Assembly (NCBI GenBank): GCA_023228445.1
Contig: JALOBD010000020.1
Span: 1-19,361, forward strand
Direction of reading: 5' to 3'
Source of the DNA: Sphaerochaeta sp.
Lineage (GTDB): Bacteria > Spirochaetota > Spirochaetia > Sphaerochaetales > Sphaerochaetaceae
Length of the DNA: 19,361 nucleotides
The notes beneath the pieces were generated by a model. That model worked only from the letters and a program-made list of their open reading frames with translations, did no database searches and was not told the DNA's origin. This document shows positions 6,080 through 12,978 of the stretch, in pieces; position 1 is the stretch's first letter, and each line of letters starts with the position of its first letter. A program made the position numbers and the translations under genes.

Positions 6080-7960
6080 CTACACTGAAATTTGAATCTC
6101 AGAAGACAGTTGCAATGACTGATGCCAGAAATTGTAATAGTCAAGCTTTTGAATCGCCTCATCGTTTAGCCTGTTCTTTTCTGATGGGTCTTTGATAGTC
6201 AGAACCAAACAATACTCCAACGGCGGCAATTCTTTCTCCATGTCTCGGTATTTCCTTGTGATCTGATCGCGATAGAGGCCCTGTAAATGGAGATACCATG
6301 AACGCTTTTGACCCAAGTACCGTTGCTTTGATACTGCTGTGAATGTATCGAAATCTGCTACATATTTTTTAACGGGATGATATTTCCCTCGATAGACCAA
6401 CGCCCGTTCAGTAGCAAAATGATGGCTATACTGCATTGCCCGTCTACTTATCACGCTGTCAGTAAACACATTCTTGCTGCCCAATCTTCCGATGGGATTC
6501 AAGACATTTGATTTGCCCATGTCCCGTTGTTGCTTATAGCTGTACGATCCGAATTGCAACTCAATTTCAGACTGGCAGAACTCAAGGCCTTGGCTTGGAT
6601 CTATTAGGGGTTTATGTACGAGTGTTGCGGTTATTTGACCACGATAAAAACCATTTTCAATTAGACATTCAGGCATTGGGAAATCCAAGATTTCAACTTT
6701 CTTACCATTTACAAGAGCTGCTCTTATGATCAAAGTAATCTCATCTGGACTGTCATGGAGAATGTCTTGAATTGAACTTGGGATACCGTAACCACAGAGG
6801 TTTACACGATCCGGGTCAGAGAGCTTCAACGAGGCAGGATACTGAGCGGAGTGAATAATAAGTGCCTTAATCAGAAGAGGTTCAAATGATAGGTCCATTG
6901 ATTGTGTCAGTCTGCATGCAAGGCCAGAAACTCTTGGAGTTGAAACACTACTACCAACTGTACTCTCAATCGCACCATTCTTTGAAATTACTGACACTCC
7001 AGTTGGTATCACCGTCTGGCTTTGCGGATCTATTCTGGCATTGCCTCCATAGTGGCTCACATCGGGCTTTATGAGAAAGTTGGGCCCGGGTCCCTTTCTC
7101 GTAAACGGTGAAGGATGACCTATCATTGAATAGTCTCCATCCCGTTGCTTGTGAGCAACAGAACCAACAGTAATGCACATCACAGATTCAGACCCTTGCG
7201 TAATCGGTTTGTGCTTGTCCTTTTCAAACTTAAAATCATTGCCACAAGATTTACAGATAAGGATGTCATTCTTAGTTTGTAACTCATCCAACACCTTGGC
7301 GAAGTCCGAATAAGCATCAGGGCAAAATGTATCCATCAGACTAAAGGACATATTCCATATTTGGACGTCAGAGAACATCGTCACTGCTTCCTTAATGTTC
7401 AATATGAGCTCATCCTCGTCAATTTGGGTATTATGTCCGTTCGGGATCACTGCACAATCCACCAACTCAAACCCATCGCTTCCAACCCAATCGGTACCTT
7501 CAAGCAGATCGCCAAAAAGTGCAACACTGGCTACCTGTGTACCATGCCCAAAGTCTAAAGAATCTAAAATATATTGGGAGAACCTTCTTTCTACCATCCA
7601 CGGCTTAAAAGACTCAAGCTCTGCAATTCCGGTATCAAGCACGCCGAGTTTCGCGTAATGAACATCAGGATCTCTATGGATTGAAGGCACTGGTTGGGTT
7701 GAACGAAAAGAGTCCAGTTCGATTGAAAACGAAGGCATGGGAACTAATTCTTCTACCAATCCAAATTCAGGAGTATTCCTTAGGTCCTCAATCTGCGCCG
7801 CACCTATATTCTTGAGTTTGTAGATCATTGGTCCACCTTCCAAATACGTTGTACCAGAAAAGTCGAGCTCGTGTGCTTTCAACATCAAAGTCATCTTCTC
7901 TGCATTTCTCTCATTGATATTGTGGTCCCCAAAATCTAGCAGTTTTATTTTATAGCACAA
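6080..7960 (-). CDS. ietS: S8 subtilase (IetS-like), catalytic part
   Basis: This is a serine protease of the subtilisin family. From the annotated TTG it has 626 residues. The catalytic triad is complete: Asp109 in LGVLDTG, His139 in FGHGT, Ser338 in GSSVSTP, with oxyanion Asn241 in SCGND. There is no signal peptide, so it acts in the cytoplasm. The first 90 residues resemble a region normally internal to IetS-type proteases, and about 280 residues follow the catalytic domain. AAA ATPase plus subtilase is the IetAS pairing, reported as a plasmid incompatibility module and an anti-phage system; role assignment here is inferred from that pairing. The start is doubtful: TTG has no ribosome site and overlaps the preceding ORF by 11 bases in another frame, as if one reading frame had been broken. 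Codon use is AT-rich relative to neighbours. Confidence 0.82.
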   Translation of the reverse strand: MCYKIKLLDFGDHNINERNAEKMTLMLKAHELDFSGTTYLEGGPMIYKLKNIGAAQIEDLRNTPEFGLVEELVPMPSFSIELDSFRSTQPVPSIHRDPDVHYAKLGVLDTGIAELESFKPWMVERRFSQYILDSLDFGHGTQVASVALFGDLLEGTDWVGSDGFELVDCAVIPNGHNTQIDEDELILNIKEAVTMFSDVQIWNMSFSLMDTFCPDAYSDFAKVLDELQTKNDILICKSCGNDFKFEKDKHKPITQGSESVMCITVGSVAHKQRDGDYSMIGHPSPFTRKGPGPNFLIKPDVSHYGGNARIDPQSQTVIPTGVSVISKNGAIESTVGSSVSTPRVSGLACRLTQSMDLSFEPLLIKALIIHSAQYPASLKLSDPDRVNLCGYGIPSSIQDILHDSPDEITLIIRAALVNGKKVEILDFPMPECLIENGFYRGQITATLVHKPLIDPSQGLEFCQSEIELQFGSYSYKQQRDMGKSNVLNPIGRLGSKNVFTDSVISRRAMQYSHHFATERALVYRGKYHPVKKYVADFDTFTAVSKQRYLGQKRSWYLHLQGLYRDQITRKYRDMEKELPPLEYCLVLTIKDPSEKNRLNDEAIQKLDYYNFWHQSLQLSSEIQISV

Positions 7961-8423
7961 CTTCTTGTTCTAGAATCTCAACCTGCGGATCGTATAAAGA
8001 GAAGGATTCAATACAGCTGATGGCCCGAGAGAAATCTTCAGCATTTTTCAATCTTTCCTCAAGAATCTCAAATTGGGGCAGTGAATCGACCTCAACAAGC
8101 AACGCGTCATGGCCTTTTAGCCCAATCACTGGATTTCTGTTCTTCGTCTGAAGGAATTCAACAATATGAACCCTCCGTGTCTTCGCTGTCGCCGAAGAAT
8201 CAAGGCACACCTTTAGGATGTGAGATACTTGGATGAGTGCATACGCCTTGATTCGTTCTTCGTTGACAACAAGGCGAAGAGATTTTTGGAGTTTTACAGC
8301 TTTATCTAATAGTTCCTCACCAGTGAGCACCCACTTCGGTTTTTCGCCCCCTCCCCCTTCAATCCGATGATAATCCTCTTCTCTTGGCCTTATCAGTGTC
8401 AACGGCCGTTTCACTCTATTCAT
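7950..8423 (-). CDS. Probable detached N-terminal domain of the subtilase
   Basis: This 157-codon ORF lies between the ATPase and protease genes. It starts at an ATG overlapping the ATPase stop as ATGA. Its N-terminus has RPLTLIRP followed by a GGGG stretch (24-27). Its C-terminal half contains DALLVEVDSLPQFEILEERL and an EDFSRAI segment, the pattern of the N-terminal domain of stand-alone IetS-type subtilases, which open with a similar proline-rich strand and glycine run. The following ORF then begins where that domain would continue. Joining the two needs a shift of +1 base near 7955 and would give a protein of about 780 residues. It may be a frameshift mutation, a sequencing error, programmed frameshifting, or a true two-subunit version. 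No database comparison could be made. Confidence 0.65.
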   Translation of the reverse strand: MNRVKRPLTLIRPREEDYHRIEGGGGEKPKWVLTGEELLDKAVKLQKSLRLVVNEERIKAYALIQVSHILKVCLDSSATAKTRRVHIVEFLQTKNRNPVIGLKGHDALLVEVDSLPQFEILEERLKNAEDFSRAISCIESFSLYDPQVEILEQEVVL

Positions 8424-9517
8424 ATGGCATCCTTCGACAACGTCTGAATTCTTCGAAGCGGGAACCCTTGTTCACCGTTCAATTCTCGATGAGCACACCC
8501 CATCGAAAGCAATTGCTGAATAAGATAATCCTGCTCAATCTGTCCATGGTGCTTGAACAGAATCAGTTCCTTGAGCACATCACTTGCGAACAGCACTTTT
8601 CCTCCCAATAAAAACCTTCTGCGCAACGCGTTGGTAAGTACAGTACGAATATCGGCATGACTCACTTCTACACATGCGTCGACGATCTGTCCCATCTTCT
8701 TTTCATTGCCAAGAATCTTGTTGGGTTTTCCCTCCAACACCAGCTCCACCATTCGTCTCATCTCTTCTTGGGCAGGGTAATCGAGATGGAGGACTCTTGA
8801 GAATCGTCTCCAAATCGCTGGATCGAGCAGGTTCTCGTGATTCGTGGCTGCCAACAAAATTGTTGATGAGCCAAGGGCATCGATATTTTGAATCAAGCTG
8901 TTGACCACTCGCTTCAATTCACCAAGCTCGTTCTTATCATCACGTAGCTTTGCTATGACATCGAACTCATCCAGGAAAAGAATGCACTGTTGGCGAGAGA
9001 CATAGTCGAACACTTTGCGGATGTTCTTTGCAGTGCTACCCAACAGGGAAGAGACCAAGCCATCTAATCGAGCTGTGACAAGCGGAAGACCAATGCTCGA
9101 GGCGATAAGAGAGGCAACCGTACTTTTACCGCATCCAGGAGGTCCATAGAGCAACATGGTGTGTTGTACTTCGATTCCTTGGGCAAGCAGCAGATCTCGC
9201 CTCTCATAACCTTCGACAAACTGTGAGACTTCCCACTCCACCGATGGAAGCAGCACAACCTCTTCAGGCTTGACGTAAGGAGACGTCACTTCCACTAGCT
9301 CAAGTCTGCTCTCGCTATCCAACGGCTTTGATGTAAAGCTGTCCAACGTCACCATCGAGGGCGTCGCTCTCCGTTCTAAAAGCTTCTCGATCTTGTCGGC
9401 AATTCGATGTTCTTGTTGGCGTTTGAGGTTGTTCGCAAGAACCGCCGCATACGCATAGACCCGCTCCTTGTCGCCAACAAGGCCACCCTCAATGATTTTT
9501 AAGAGCTCGGTATACAT
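8420..9517 (-). CDS. ietA: AAA+ ATPase (IetA-like), partner of the subtilase
   Basis: This is a cytoplasmic AAA ATPase of the classical clade. It has 365 residues with a single ATPase domain at about 85-250. Walker A is GPPGCGKS at 125-132 with Lys131. Walker B is ILFLDE at 179-184 with Asp183 and Glu184. Sensor 1 is Asn226 in AATN, and Arg237/Arg238 in WRRF are in the arginine-finger position. The first 80 residues form a helical N-domain; a C-terminal lid follows to about 330. In IetAS-type modules the ATPase is thought to feed or control the protease. The start is clear: AAGGAG lies five bases before the ATG, and it is the first gene of the operon, with a promoter just upstream. It overlaps the next ORF by four bases. 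Confidence 0.87.
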   Translation of the reverse strand: MYTELLKIIEGGLVGDKERVYAYAAVLANNLKRQQEHRIADKIEKLLERRATPSMVTLDSFTSKPLDSESRLELVEVTSPYVKPEEVVLLPSVEWEVSQFVEGYERRDLLLAQGIEVQHTMLLYGPPGCGKSTVASLIASSIGLPLVTARLDGLVSSLLGSTAKNIRKVFDYVSRQQCILFLDEFDVIAKLRDDKNELGELKRVVNSLIQNIDALGSSTILLAATNHENLLDPAIWRRFSRVLHLDYPAQEEMRRMVELVLEGKPNKILGNEKKMGQIVDACVEVSHADIRTVLTNALRRRFLLGGKVLFASDVLKELILFKHHGQIEQDYLIQQLLSMGCAHRELNGEQGFPLRRIQTLSKDAI

Positions 9518-9535
9518 TGTTTCTCCTTATCATTC

Positions 9536-9563
9536 AGTATACCGTAATGCGTATAATTTGCAA
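9536..9563 (-). promoter_or_regulatory. Promoter of the ATPase/subtilase operon
   Basis: On the minus strand TTGCAA (9563-9558) and TATACT (9541-9536) are separated by 16 bases. The ATG lies 18 bases further on, behind AAGGAG. This gives a very short leader. The remaining AT-rich stretch up to 9711 contains a weak inverted repeat (TATCATA 9625-9631, TATGATA 9643-9649) and nothing else I can name. Confidence 0.6.
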
Positions 9564-9711
9564 TCAGATCCTTTATTACCGTAGGTGAAAATGGAAATTC
9601 TGGCTATTTTATCGGTGATTTCGTTATCATATTTATATATTTTATGATATTCCCATATCAAAATCAGCTTTCATTTGCAAGAATAATCCTACACTCAACA
9701 CAAGATTGCAG

Positions 9712-9728
9712 TATACTTGAGAAGGGAG
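9712..9728 (+). promoter_or_regulatory. -10 box and ribosome site of the nitrilase gene
   Basis: TATACT (9712-9717) is a good -10 element but no -35 match lies 16-18 bases before it. GGGAG (9724-9728) lies six bases before the ATG at 9735, which decides that start over an in-frame TTG at 9717. Confidence 0.5.
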
Positions 9729-9774
9729 CAAAGAATGGAGAAGATCATTGCTGCAAGCGTTCAATTCACCCATC
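9726..9774 (+). repeat. Right copy of the nitrilase-gene 5' end
   Basis: This is the intact counterpart of the remnant at 6003-6051, spanning ribosome site, start codon and first codons of the functional gene. The identity is 21 of 21, then about 17 of 28 bases. The pair lies in direct orientation around the subtilase insert. Confidence 0.65.
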
Positions 9775-10709
9775 GAGCTGGAGACAAGCACTACAACCTG
9801 GCGGTCATCGAACGCTTCGTCACTGAAGCCCACAAGAAGGGAGTCCAGCTCATCGCCTTTCCTGAGATGTGCATCACCGGCTACTGGCATGTACGTACCC
9901 TGTCAGAAGAAGATGTACGCTCCCTCAGTGAACCGATTCCCAACGGGCCATCAACCCAGGGGCTGCTGGCCCACGCAGATCACCACCAGATGGCCATCGG
10001 GGCGGGCCTCATCGAGCTCGGTGAGGATGGCGCGCTCTACAACAGCTATGTCGTCGCCCTCCCTGATGGGCGTCACTATACCCACCGCAAGCTCCATACC
10101 TTCATCAGCGCCCACATGACAAGCGGCTCCTCCTATACGGTCTTCGAGCTCAAAGAGGGGGTGACGGTCGGCGTACTGACCTGCTACGACAACAACATCA
10201 TCGAGAACGTACGCATCACCGCCCTCATGGGAGCACAGATTCTCCTTGCTCCCCATCAGACCGGTGGCTGCAACTCTGCAAGCCCAGGGGGCATGAAGAC
10301 CATCGATACAGAGCTCTGGGAGCAGCGCTCGAGCAGGGAGGCGGAGCTCAGAGCGGAATTTGCAGGGGCGAAGGGACGAGGGTGGCTCATGCGGTGGCTC
10401 CCCAGCCGCGCCCACGACAACGGCCTCTATATCCTCTTCTCCAATGGCGTTGGCCGTGACGACAATGAGGTGCGTACCGGCTCAGCGATGATCATCGACC
10501 CCTATGGGACAATCCTCGCTGAGTCTGTAGCCATCGAAGATGATATGGTGGTTGCAGAGCTCGACCTCACCACCATCGCTGCCAGCAATGGACGGCGGTG
10601 GATGAAGGCGCGAAGACCTGACCTGTATGGCCCTATCGCTCTGCCCACCGGCTTGGAGGAGGAGACGCGCACAGTGCGTTTTGCCTATGATGATTCGCCT
10701 CACTCCTGA
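9735..10709 (+). CDS. Nitrilase-superfamily carbon-nitrogen hydrolase
   Basis: This cytoplasmic amidohydrolase cleaves a non-peptide C-N bond; the substrate cannot be named from sequence. It has 324 residues. The Glu-Lys-Cys triad is complete: Glu44 in FPEMCITGY, Lys119 in HRKLH and Cys150 in LTCYDNN. Aliphatic amidases and N-carbamoyl-amine hydrolases share this layout. An insertion after the catalytic cysteine (about 176-215, rich in Glu and Arg) precedes a PSRAHDNGLYILFSN segment that would form part of the active site. The start is ATG at 9735 behind GGGAG. The gene is back in GC-rich codon use, unlike the insert before it. Its last 10 bases overlap the convergent AraC gene. It could belong with the glycan locus, for example acting on an amide of a sugar, but nothing shows this. 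Confidence 0.85.
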   Translation: MEKIIAASVQFTHRAGDKHYNLAVIERFVTEAHKKGVQLIAFPEMCITGYWHVRTLSEEDVRSLSEPIPNGPSTQGLLAHADHHQMAIGAGLIELGEDGALYNSYVVALPDGRHYTHRKLHTFISAHMTSGSSYTVFELKEGVTVGVLTCYDNNIIENVRITALMGAQILLAPHQTGGCNSASPGGMKTIDTELWEQRSSREAELRAEFAGAKGRGWLMRWLPSRAHDNGLYILFSNGVGRDDNEVRTGSAMIIDPYGTILAESVAIEDDMVVAELDLTTIAASNGRRWMKARRPDLYGPIALPTGLEEETRTVRFAYDDSPHS

Positions 10710-12934
10710 TGACGGTAGAGTACCGTCTTCTGGTACTCTGACGGGAGGATTCCGTAGCGCTTTTGGAAGGCACGCCGAAACGTCTGGGGGCTCGCATAGC
10801 CGACAAGGAGCGTTACCTCTGCAATGGAGATCTGAGCCTCTGCGAAGATGGTGCGGGCGCGCTCGAGGCGATAGCTCTCCAGATATTGGGCGAACGAACT
10901 CTCCATGCGCGTCATCATGAAGTGGTAGAGAAAGCTCTCCTTCATGGAGAAGGCGGCTGCCATATGGGAGAGGTTGAGCGAGACATCGGTGTAATGCGCT
11001 TCGATATAGGAGACGATGCGCCCGATGAGCCCTTCATCGCTGTCGCTTTTGGCCTTGCCCACCGCTTCAGCTTGAGAGAGGAAGAAGCGCCGCGCTTCCT
11101 CGGCGGAGGTGAAGAGCGACGATGGCAGCGGGGCGCGGAGGCTTTGGCTCAGTGTGATGGCCGAGGCGTAGAGGGAGCGCATCAAGTTGGCATGCTCTTC
11201 GCTGCCCAGGCTTCGCTTGGAGAAGTTCTCCTCCTCGATGGTAGAGAGCACTTCACCAGTTACTGCAAGATCACCGCGAATGACCGAGGTGTGGAGCTTC
11301 CGCTCCATCTCGGTGGTGTAGTGATAAGGATCCTTCTTGAAGGAGAGCGCATCATGGCGGGCAAAGCCTGAGAGCGTACGGTCATGGGTGAGGCGCTGCT
11401 GCACTTCGCTGCACTCCACCGTGGCAGTGAAGATTTCGTCGAGTTGTTGTTTCGCCGAACTTGCCGCCATGGTGAAGGAGAGCGGGGAGACCTTGGAGAA
11501 TTCGTGGTAAAAGCGGTCGATACGACTTTGGAGCGAGGGGCAGTCCACATGCCAGATCATCACCCAAATGGAGAAGGATGAGTCCATGTAGAGGTAGTGT
11601 TGGCTTGAGAAGATCTCGTCAGCCTGCTTGGCGGCGACTATCCGGGTGAAGTCTAAATCCTCTAAAAGCTCGTCGCTGAGCACATCCTGGGCATCGCTGG
11701 CAGCGATGTGGATCATCTGGAAGAACAAGGCGGAGGTCAAGTCGATGTCCGCTTGGGCTTGACGCAGCATCGCCTCAATTTCGGTGGTGGTGAGCATCCG
11801 CCCATGGATCAGGCGACGGAAAAAGGTATCGATGATGAAGGGAGTACCCCCCTTTTGGCGCACCGCACTGCGATCTTCGGCCACGATCGAGGAGATGGCG
11901 CGCACCGCCTGCTCGTACGGTAACGGTCGCTCTCCATCCCCGACAAGTCCCAGAAGCTTGTTCCAACTGCGGTTGCTGCGAATCATGATGAGCATGGACG
12001 AGAGGCTCAACACGAGGAAGGTCCCGATGGAGAGGGCGGCTACCACACTCCACATCGGGGAGAGCATCGCATTGATCTCACTGAGCCGGAGCAGGCTGTG
12101 AAAGCGCAAGCCACTTGCTTCGCTTGATAGTACCGAAAGGATGTACGCCTCTCCATCAATGGCTAGGCGGTGTTGCCCATCACGATACTGCTCGCCCTGG
12201 ATCAACGACGGATCACCCGATGACATGATCAGCCTCCCCGCAAGATCGGTGATATAGACGGTGGGGTTAGCTCCCTCGATGGGCTCGGAGAGCAGGTTGG
12301 TAAAGTAATCGGCATCGAGGAGCATAACGACCTTGCCGGCATTGGAGGTGGGGTTATTGAGTGGGAAGGTCTGCACCAGTGGGATGACCCGCCGCTCTCG
12401 CCCGTGAACGATGGCCGTGACCTGAGGGAAGAAGGAGCGGGAGAAGGAGGGGGTGAGGTATCTGGTGCGGAACTGGCGGTAGTTGAGATCTTGGAAGGCG
12501 AAGAGAGAGGGGTACATCTGCTCAGGGTCGAGGAAGGCGTTGGTGGAGCAGAGGATATAGCCGCTGCGGTTGGAGTAGAGGTAGATTTCAGCGAGCATCG
12601 CATTGATGCCCGTTGCCACCGGCAACACACTCTTGGCGTCGATGAGGCTCTGGATCTCGCCGCTCCCTCCTTCGATGGGACCCTGGTACATGAACTTGGC
12701 GATTGTATTGTCCAAGAGCAAAAGCTGGCTGAGCTTGAAGGCTTGATCGACCGAGAGGTCGGTGGTCGTGCGGATCAGGTTCAGCATCGCATACGCTTGC
12801 TCCTGCTTCTCAGACCGCACCGTCCGTATAACCCACCATTGGGCGAAGAGGAGGATGATGAGCGAGAGGAGGAGCACGATGAAGAAGATGATCATCGGCC
12901 GAGACATGCGAATGGAGCGCTCCCGCTTCTTCAT
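10700..12934 (-). CDS. Membrane-anchored AraC-family transcriptional regulator with extracytoplasmic sensor
   Basis: From the chosen ATG this has 744 residues. One membrane helix (14-33) leads into an extracytoplasmic region of about 260 residues of the double-Cache kind, then a second helix (294-317). A cytoplasmic middle region follows, and a C-terminal AraC DNA-binding domain with two helix-turn-helix units (about 640-735; SIAEVTLLVGYASPQTFRRAF is the second). Such one-protein sensors commonly sit beside LplB/YtcP-type sugar transporters and activate them when the sugar, or sugar-bound binding protein, is sensed. The start is uncertain: a TTG at 12982 would overlap the sulfatase stop by four bases, the ATG at 12934 follows a TATACT box, and another ATG lies at 12907. 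The ATG at 12934 leaves a basic N-terminus before the helix. It is the last gene of the minus-strand locus. Confidence 0.88.
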   Translation of the reverse strand: MKKRERSIRMSRPMIIFFIVLLLSLIILLFAQWWVIRTVRSEKQEQAYAMLNLIRTTTDLSVDQAFKLSQLLLLDNTIAKFMYQGPIEGGSGEIQSLIDAKSVLPVATGINAMLAEIYLYSNRSGYILCSTNAFLDPEQMYPSLFAFQDLNYRQFRTRYLTPSFSRSFFPQVTAIVHGRERRVIPLVQTFPLNNPTSNAGKVVMLLDADYFTNLLSEPIEGANPTVYITDLAGRLIMSSGDPSLIQGEQYRDGQHRLAIDGEAYILSVLSSEASGLRFHSLLRLSEINAMLSPMWSVVAALSIGTFLVLSLSSMLIMIRSNRSWNKLLGLVGDGERPLPYEQAVRAISSIVAEDRSAVRQKGGTPFIIDTFFRRLIHGRMLTTTEIEAMLRQAQADIDLTSALFFQMIHIAASDAQDVLSDELLEDLDFTRIVAAKQADEIFSSQHYLYMDSSFSIWVMIWHVDCPSLQSRIDRFYHEFSKVSPLSFTMAASSAKQQLDEIFTATVECSEVQQRLTHDRTLSGFARHDALSFKKDPYHYTTEMERKLHTSVIRGDLAVTGEVLSTIEEENFSKRSLGSEEHANLMRSLYASAITLSQSLRAPLPSSLFTSAEEARRFFLSQAEAVGKAKSDSDEGLIGRIVSYIEAHYTDVSLNLSHMAAAFSMKESFLYHFMMTRMESSFAQYLESYRLERARTIFAEAQISIAEVTLLVGYASPQTFRRAFQKRYGILPSEYQKTVLYRHQE
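10711..10727 (+). terminator. Possible weak terminator hairpin after the nitrilase gene
   Basis: Directly after the nitrilase stop, GACGGTA and TACCGTC form a perfect 7-bp stem with a 3-base loop, followed by TTCT. The T run is poor and the site lies inside the AraC coding sequence. A competing stem (AGAGTACC 10717-10724, GGTACTCT 10732-10739) overlaps it. Confidence 0.3.
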
Positions 12935-12943
12935 GGGAAGCAC

Positions 12944-12949
12944 AGTATA
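12944..12949 (-). promoter_or_regulatory. Possible internal promoter of the AraC-family gene
   Basis: TATACT lies nine bases before the preferred ATG in the short gap after the sulfatase gene. The -35 match is poor. If used, the regulator could be made at a low level independently of the transporter operon, with almost no leader. Confidence 0.3.
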
Positions 12950-12978
12950 CCACAACGAGGGCCTACGCAAAGAGAATA

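Larger units (their letters stand above)
6052..9700. other. AT-richer inserted block carrying an AAA ATPase/subtilase operon
   Basis: Hand-counted lines give about 38% G+C at 6121-6180 and 50% at 9001-9060, against 62% at 4801-4860. The block is bounded by two copies of the nitrilase 5' end. It holds only the three-ORF operon and an AT-rich leader; no integrase, transposase or tRNA is present. Boundaries are approximate. Compositional shift plus flanking repeats point to horizontal acquisition. Confidence 0.65.

Noticed and set aside
6012..6094. A 27-codon ORF starting MEKI as a real peptide gene
   Set aside because: It only resembles the nitrilase start for four codons and then runs into the 3' end of the subtilase gene; it is better read as a remnant.
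9625..9649. TATCATA/TATGATA inverted repeat as a regulatory site
   Set aside because: The arms are only seven bases in very AT-rich DNA with an 11-base spacer, easily a chance match.
6003..9746. Insertion sequence or transposon with target-site duplication
   Set aside because: No transposase and no terminal inverted repeats were found, and the 21-base identity with extended partial similarity is longer than a normal target duplication.
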